From assembly GCA_023389745.1 (NCBI GenBank), contig JAEWED010000204.1:38191-102190 (forward strand): a stretch of 64,000 nucleotides of DNA, written 5' to 3'. The notes below the pieces were generated by a model. It did not search any database and was not told the DNA's origin. It saw nothing but the letters and a program-made list of their open reading frames with translations. Shown in pieces: positions 60,449-64,000 of the stretch (position 1 is the stretch's first letter; every line of letters begins with the position of its first letter). Position numbers and translations under genes: made by a program. This DNA comes from Actinomycetes bacterium. GTDB lineage: Bacteria; Actinomycetota; Acidimicrobiia; Acidimicrobiales; Microtrichaceae.

Positions 60449-61258
60449 GTGGATCTCTACCGACAGTTCGAACGCCTCCGGATCGACCGCCCCGAGGACG
60501 GCCTGCTGCGGCTGGTCCTGGACAGCCCCGGACGGCTCAACGCCGTCGATCGTGACCTGCACCGCGAGCTCTGCGACGTCTGGCCGGTGATCGACCGCGA
60601 CCCCGAGACACGGGCCGTGCTCGTGCACGGCGCCGGCGGCGCGTTCTCCGCCGGTGGCGACCTCGAGATGGTCAAGGCCATGTCGGACGACTTCGACTAC
60701 CGCAACGGTGTGTTCCGCGAAGCCCGCCAGCTCGTGCACCACATGATCAACATCTCGGTGCCGGTGGTCTCCGCGATCGAGGGGCCGGCCGTCGGCGCCG
60801 GGCTCGCCGTCGCGCTGCTCGCCGACGTCTCGGTCGCCGGGCGCACCGCCCGGCTGATCGACGGCCACACCAAGCTCGGTGTCGCCGCGGGCGACCACGC
60901 CGCGGTCATCTGGCCGCTGCTGTGCGGCATGGCCAAGGCGAAGTACTACCTGCTGACGTGTGAGACGCTGCGCGGCGAAGAGGCCGAGCGCATCGGGCTG
61001 GTGAGCCTCTGCGTCGACGACGACGAGGTGCTCGACACGGCCACCGGGGTCGCGCGTCGGCTGGCGGCCGGCTCGGTCACCGCGGCCCGCTGGACCAAGT
61101 ACTCGCTCAACGGCTGGCTGCGCGACGCCGGACCGATCTTCGACGCCTCCGCAGCGATGGAGATGCTGGGCTTCACCGGTCCCGACGTGCGCGAAGGAGT
61201 CGCCGCGATCGAGCAGAAGCGCCGCGCCGAGTTCCGCTCCGGTCCGTCGGACTGCTGA
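60449..61258 (+). CDS. Enoyl-CoA hydratase/isomerase family protein
   Basis: 269 residues from GTG 60449. Crotonase fold: [20 protein letters not shown], oxyanion-hole segments [19 protein letters not shown] and [20 protein letters not shown], then [20 protein letters not shown] with Asp in place of the usual Glu pair at one site. Acts on an acyl-CoA intermediate, probably in fatty-acid or aromatic breakdown; the exact reaction is not defined. Confidence 0.9.
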   Translation: MDLYRQFERLRIDRPEDGLLRLVLDSPGRLNAVDRDLHRELCDVWPVIDRDPETRAVLVHGAGGAFSAGGDLEMVKAMSDDFDYRNGVFREARQLVHHMINISVPVVSAIEGPAVGAGLAVALLADVSVAGRTARLIDGHTKLGVAAGDHAAVIWPLLCGMAKAKYYLLTCETLRGEEAERIGLVSLCVDDDEVLDTATGVARRLAAGSVTAARWTKYSLNGWLRDAGPIFDASAAMEMLGFTGPDVREGVAAIEQKRRAEFRSGPSDC

Positions 61259-61269
61259 GTGCCCACGGG

Positions 61270-61275
61270 TAACGT
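61270..61275 (+). promoter_or_regulatory. -10 box for the FtsX-type permease gene
   Basis: TAACGT ends 6 nt before ATG 61282. Confidence 0.45.
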
Positions 61276-61281
61276 CGGTTG

Positions 61282-64000
61282 ATGGCTTCCGTCTCGGGCA
61301 GGCGGCCCGGGGTCGGGCTCTGGCGCATGGTCGCCGCGCTCGTCCGCCAGCGTCGCCGGCTCGCGCTCGCGACGCTCGCCGTGGCTCTCGGAGTGGGCTA
61401 CCTGGCGGGTGCGCTGACGCTGCTGAACCGCGTCTCCGACGGACTCGACAACCTGGCGGCAGCGGGCGCCGAGCGTGCCGACCTGATCGTCGAGGGCGAG
61501 GTCGCCTACTCCTCGTCGCTCGAGGAGACCCGCCGGCTGGTGCCGGCGTCGATCGCCGAGAACCTGCAGGGCCAGCCCGGCATCGCCGCCGCGATCCCGC
61601 GGCTCGAAGAGGTCGCGGTCATACTCGACTCCGACAACCTGCCGGTCGTGCAGCCCGGACTGTCGGAGCAACCGGTCGGCACGAACTGGCCCGAGGACGA
61701 GGCGATGTCGCCGTACCGGTTCGTCGGCGAGGGCCGCCCGCCCGAGGCCGACGACGAGGTCGTGATCGACGAGCGCTCCGCGGAGATCGCCGGAGTGGGG
61801 GTCGGCGACTCCGTCCCGATCATCACCACGAAGATCGCCGGCGGCGCGCCGTTCACGGTCACCGGCATCATCACAACCGCCGAGGGCGAGCTGCCCGAGG
61901 GCGCGTCGCTCGCGCTGTTCACGACCGCCCGCGCCCGCACGCTCTTCGACATGCCGGGCAACGACAACCGAGTCGCGATCCGCGTCGAGGAGGGCGCCGA
62001 CGTCGATCAGGTCGCGGCGCAGATCCGCCAGCAGCTGCCCGGCGGCGCCGAGCTCGTCGACGGCGCGACCGGTGCCCGGCACCGTCAGGAGTCGGTCACC
62101 CGCAGCTTCACCCTGATCCGGGTGCTGATCATGGGCTTCGCCGGACTCGCGCTCGTCGTCGGTATGGTCACGGTCGCGAACTCCCTCACGCTGCTCTACT
62201 CCGAGCGGCGCCGGACCTTCGCCGCGTTCCGTCTGGTCGGCGCGAAGCAACGCCAGTTGCTCGCCGCCGCGCTGATCGAGGCGGCGCTGCTCGCCAGCGT
62301 CGCATCGTTGCTGGGCGCGCCCCTTGGGCTGATCCTCGGCCGGCTCATCGAGGGCGTCATCGGGTCGCTGGGGACGTCGGTGCCCGTCGCGGGGTCGACC
62401 GTGTCGATCTCGGCGCTCGTCTGGGCGGTCCTGATCGGTGTGGTGGCCACGGTGCTCGCCGCGATCGTGCCCGCCCGCCGGGCGTGCGCGGTGCCGGCGA
62501 TCGAAGCGGTCGCCGAATCACCCGGTGCCGACGTGTCGAACGGGTGGTCGCGCCTGGCCAGCTCGATCTCGGTCGTGCTGGCGCTCGCCGTGCTCGTCGG
62601 AGGACTGCTGCTGCTCGCCGATGTCGCGGTCGGCGTCGTCGGCTCGGTCGTCCTCGGGATCGTGCTCGTCGGCGTGGTCATCGTGTTGGCCCCGACGGCG
62701 TTGAGCTACGCGGTCGCGGGCGGCATCCGCCTGGTACCGACCCGGCCCGCGGCGCTTCGTCGCATCGGTTCCCGGGACGCCGTGCGGAACCGGTCACGCA
62801 CCGCGGCGACGACCGGTGCGCTCATGCTCGCGACGGCGGTCGTCGCGGCGCTGTCGGTCTTCCTGTCCTCGTTCACCGCGTCGATCGACGCCGATGTCTC
62901 CGATCTGGTCGACGCCGACGTCGTGATCGACTCCCGGACGTTCACCAGGGGCGGCCTGCCCGCGGAGCTCCTGCAGAAGGTCGCGGAGCTCCCAGAGGTC
63001 CGCGCGGTGAGCGGCTGGCAGCTGGGACGCGTGAGCATCGGTGACCGTCCTGCGCGCATCACCGCGATCAACGGCGCGGCACTCGACCAGGTCCTGTCGC
63101 CCGAGTGGGTCGGGCCTCGGCCGGGCGAGCTCTCGGAGCTGGGCATCGCGGTCGAACGTCGAGCTGCGGAATCCCTCGGCCTGATCATCGGATCGATGGT
63201 GCCGGTCCGCTTCAACAGCGGCGGCGAGGAGTTGATGACGGTCGAGGGCACTTACGACTCGGGCTCGGTGCTGCTCGGCGAAGCGGTGATCAACCGATCC
63301 GTGCTGACCCGGCAGATCCCCGCCACCTCGGACCTCTTCGGGCTCGTCCGGCTGAAGCAGGACACGCCGGCGGCTCGCGAAGCGGTCGCGGACCTCGCGG
63401 CGAGCTACGGCATCACCTCGGTGCTCGAACCCTCGGAGTTCGTCGCCAGCCGCTCCGAGCTGCTCAACGGCTTCGAACGGGTGATCCAGTGGATGCTGCT
63501 GTTCACCCTGATCCAGGCGCTCGTCGGCGTGGTCAACACGCTGCTGCTGTCCGTCGGTGAGCGCCGTCGTGAGTTCGGGTTGCTCCGCGCCGCGGGTGCC
63601 ACCCGATCGCAGGTGCAGCGCCTGGTGCTGATCGAGGGCGCCTCGTTCGCCGTCATCGGCACCGGCCTGGGGCTCGCTGCCGGCATCGGGCTCGGTGTCG
63701 CCGGAATTCGTGCGATCAAGCAGTTCGGCATCGAGGGCCTGGCGATCCCGGTACCAGTGCTGCTCGTGACCGCACTCGCCGCAGTCGCACTCGGCGTGCT
63801 CGCCGCGGTCGTGCCGGCACGGTGGGCCGCTGCCATCCCCGCGCTCGACGCCGTCGCCGATGCCGGCGATGCCGCACGGAGCACCGTCGGGCTGCGTGCC
63901 GGCCTCGCCCGCTGGAGCGACGAGCGCCGCCGTGCCCGCGCCGAGCGTGCTGCGGCCGCGCCGGCAGCTCCGGCGCCACCACCGTTCCACGGGGTCAGCC
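61282..64000 (+). CDS. FtsX/MacB-type ABC transporter permease, 3' end outside the window
   Basis: The frame runs from ATG 61282 to the right edge without a stop (at least 906 codons). First FtsX-type unit: N-terminal helix ([20 protein letters not shown]), MacB-like periplasmic domain, and three helices around residues 275-410 ([40 protein letters not shown], ending [17 protein letters not shown]). The second unit repeats the layout, starting near residue 510 and ending in [20 protein letters not shown] and [20 protein letters not shown]. This is the duplicated two-domain permease of LolCE/MacB-like exporters. No ATPase gene precedes it, so it may follow outside the window. Confidence 0.92.
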   Translation, partial: MASVSGRRPGVGLWRMVAALVRQRRRLALATLAVALGVGYLAGALTLLNRVSDGLDNLAAAGAERADLIVEGEVAYSSSLEETRRLVPASIAENLQGQPGIAAAIPRLEEVAVILDSDNLPVVQPGLSEQPVGTNWPEDEAMSPYRFVGEGRPPEADDEVVIDERSAEIAGVGVGDSVPIITTKIAGGAPFTVTGIITTAEGELPEGASLALFTTARARTLFDMPGNDNRVAIRVEEGADVDQVAAQIRQQLPGGAELVDGATGARHRQESVTRSFTLIRVLIMGFAGLALVVGMVTVANSLTLLYSERRRTFAAFRLVGAKQRQLLAAALIEAALLASVASLLGAPLGLILGRLIEGVIGSLGTSVPVAGSTVSISALVWAVLIGVVATVLAAIVPARRACAVPAIEAVAESPGADVSNGWSRLASSISVVLALAVLVGGLLLLADVAVGVVGSVVLGIVLVGVVIVLAPTALSYAVAGGIRLVPTRPAALRRIGSRDAVRNRSRTAATTGALMLATAVVAALSVFLSSFTASIDADVSDLVDADVVIDSRTFTRGGLPAELLQKVAELPEVRAVSGWQLGRVSIGDRPARITAINGAALDQVLSPEWVGPRPGELSELGIAVERRAAESLGLIIGSMVPVRFNSGGEELMTVEGTYDSGSVLLGEAVINRSVLTRQIPATSDLFGLVRLKQDTPAAREAVADLAASYGITSVLEPSEFVASRSELLNGFERVIQWMLLFTLIQALVGVVNTLLLSVGERRREFGLLRAAGATRSQVQRLVLIEGASFAVIGTGLGLAAGIGLGVAGIRAIKQFGIEGLAIPVPVLLVTALAAVALGVLAAVVPARWAAAIPALDAVADAGDAARSTVGLRAGLARWSDERRRARAERAAAAPAAPAPPPFHGVS

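Overview
The window is a high-GC bacterial chromosome segment, most likely from the Actinomycetota and probably the class Acidimicrobiia. That placement is inferred from several features: an actinobacterial-style Tad pilus operon without a secretin; RecO, Era, PhoH-YbeY, UppS, GlyRS (alpha-2 type), DnaG and a primary sigma factor in one neighbourhood; heavy use of GTG starts with 4-bp ATGA/GTGA overlaps; and at least 16 genes whose -10 box lies only 6-7 nt from the start codon, as for leaderless mRNAs. I ran no similarity searches, so species-level placement is open.

Layout. 1-12.2 kb: the end of a large beta-rich/coiled-coil protein, a small membrane-anchored protein, a PIG-L deacetylase plus metallo-beta-lactamase-fold pair divergent from a LuxR regulator, a polytopic membrane SGNH hydrolase, an ABC-2 exporter pair, a SnoaL protein and an ECF sigma factor with its own SnoaL-like tail. 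12.3-21.0 kb (minus strand): an 11-gene Tad/Flp pilus operon (cpaB/rcpC-like, tadZ, tadA, tadB, tadC, a short pilin-like gene, three TadE/G-like genes, a membrane pseudokinase with a C-terminal FG-GAP/VCBS-like repeat, and a LysM membrane protein). It is driven by a readable promoter next to a divergent excisionase-like HTH gene. 21.4-26.2 kb: a methyltransferase, an MpaB-family oxygenase, a cyclase fused to an alpha/beta-hydrolase that has lost its catalytic residues, and a two-barrel Sm-like protein.

26.2-42 kb is the core housekeeping region: phoH-ybeY-corC/hlyC-era, an Rrf2-ferredoxin pair with a palindromic operator, uppS, an FAD oxidoreductase, recO, three membrane proteins (two of them paralogues), glyS, dnaG, rpoD and tRNA-Asn. 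42-46.3 kb has two small lipoproteins, two tiny membrane proteins, tRNA-Met, an inositol-monophosphatase-family enzyme, a Nudix protein and tRNA-Val.

46.26-52.86 kb is an integrated mobile element of about 6.6 kb. It sits in the 3' end of tRNA-Val(TAC), is bounded by a 44-bp direct repeat, and has paired arm-type repeats inside each end. It carries a tyrosine integrase, a 59-residue excisionase, a second tyrosine recombinase, a SIR2-domain protein (candidate NAD-dependent defence effector), a predicted membrane protein, an HNH gene interrupted by an in-frame amber codon and a zinc-ribbon membrane protein. The lower-GC composition, the att sites and the unexplained inverted repeats make this the most interesting accessory region.

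52.9-64 kb returns to chromosome: a ferredoxin followed by COQ4-like, ABM-like and PNPOx-like genes, a polar amino-acid ABC transporter, a short malonyl-CoA decarboxylase, a site-2 protease, an enoyl-CoA hydratase and a large FtsX/MacB-type permease running off the right edge.
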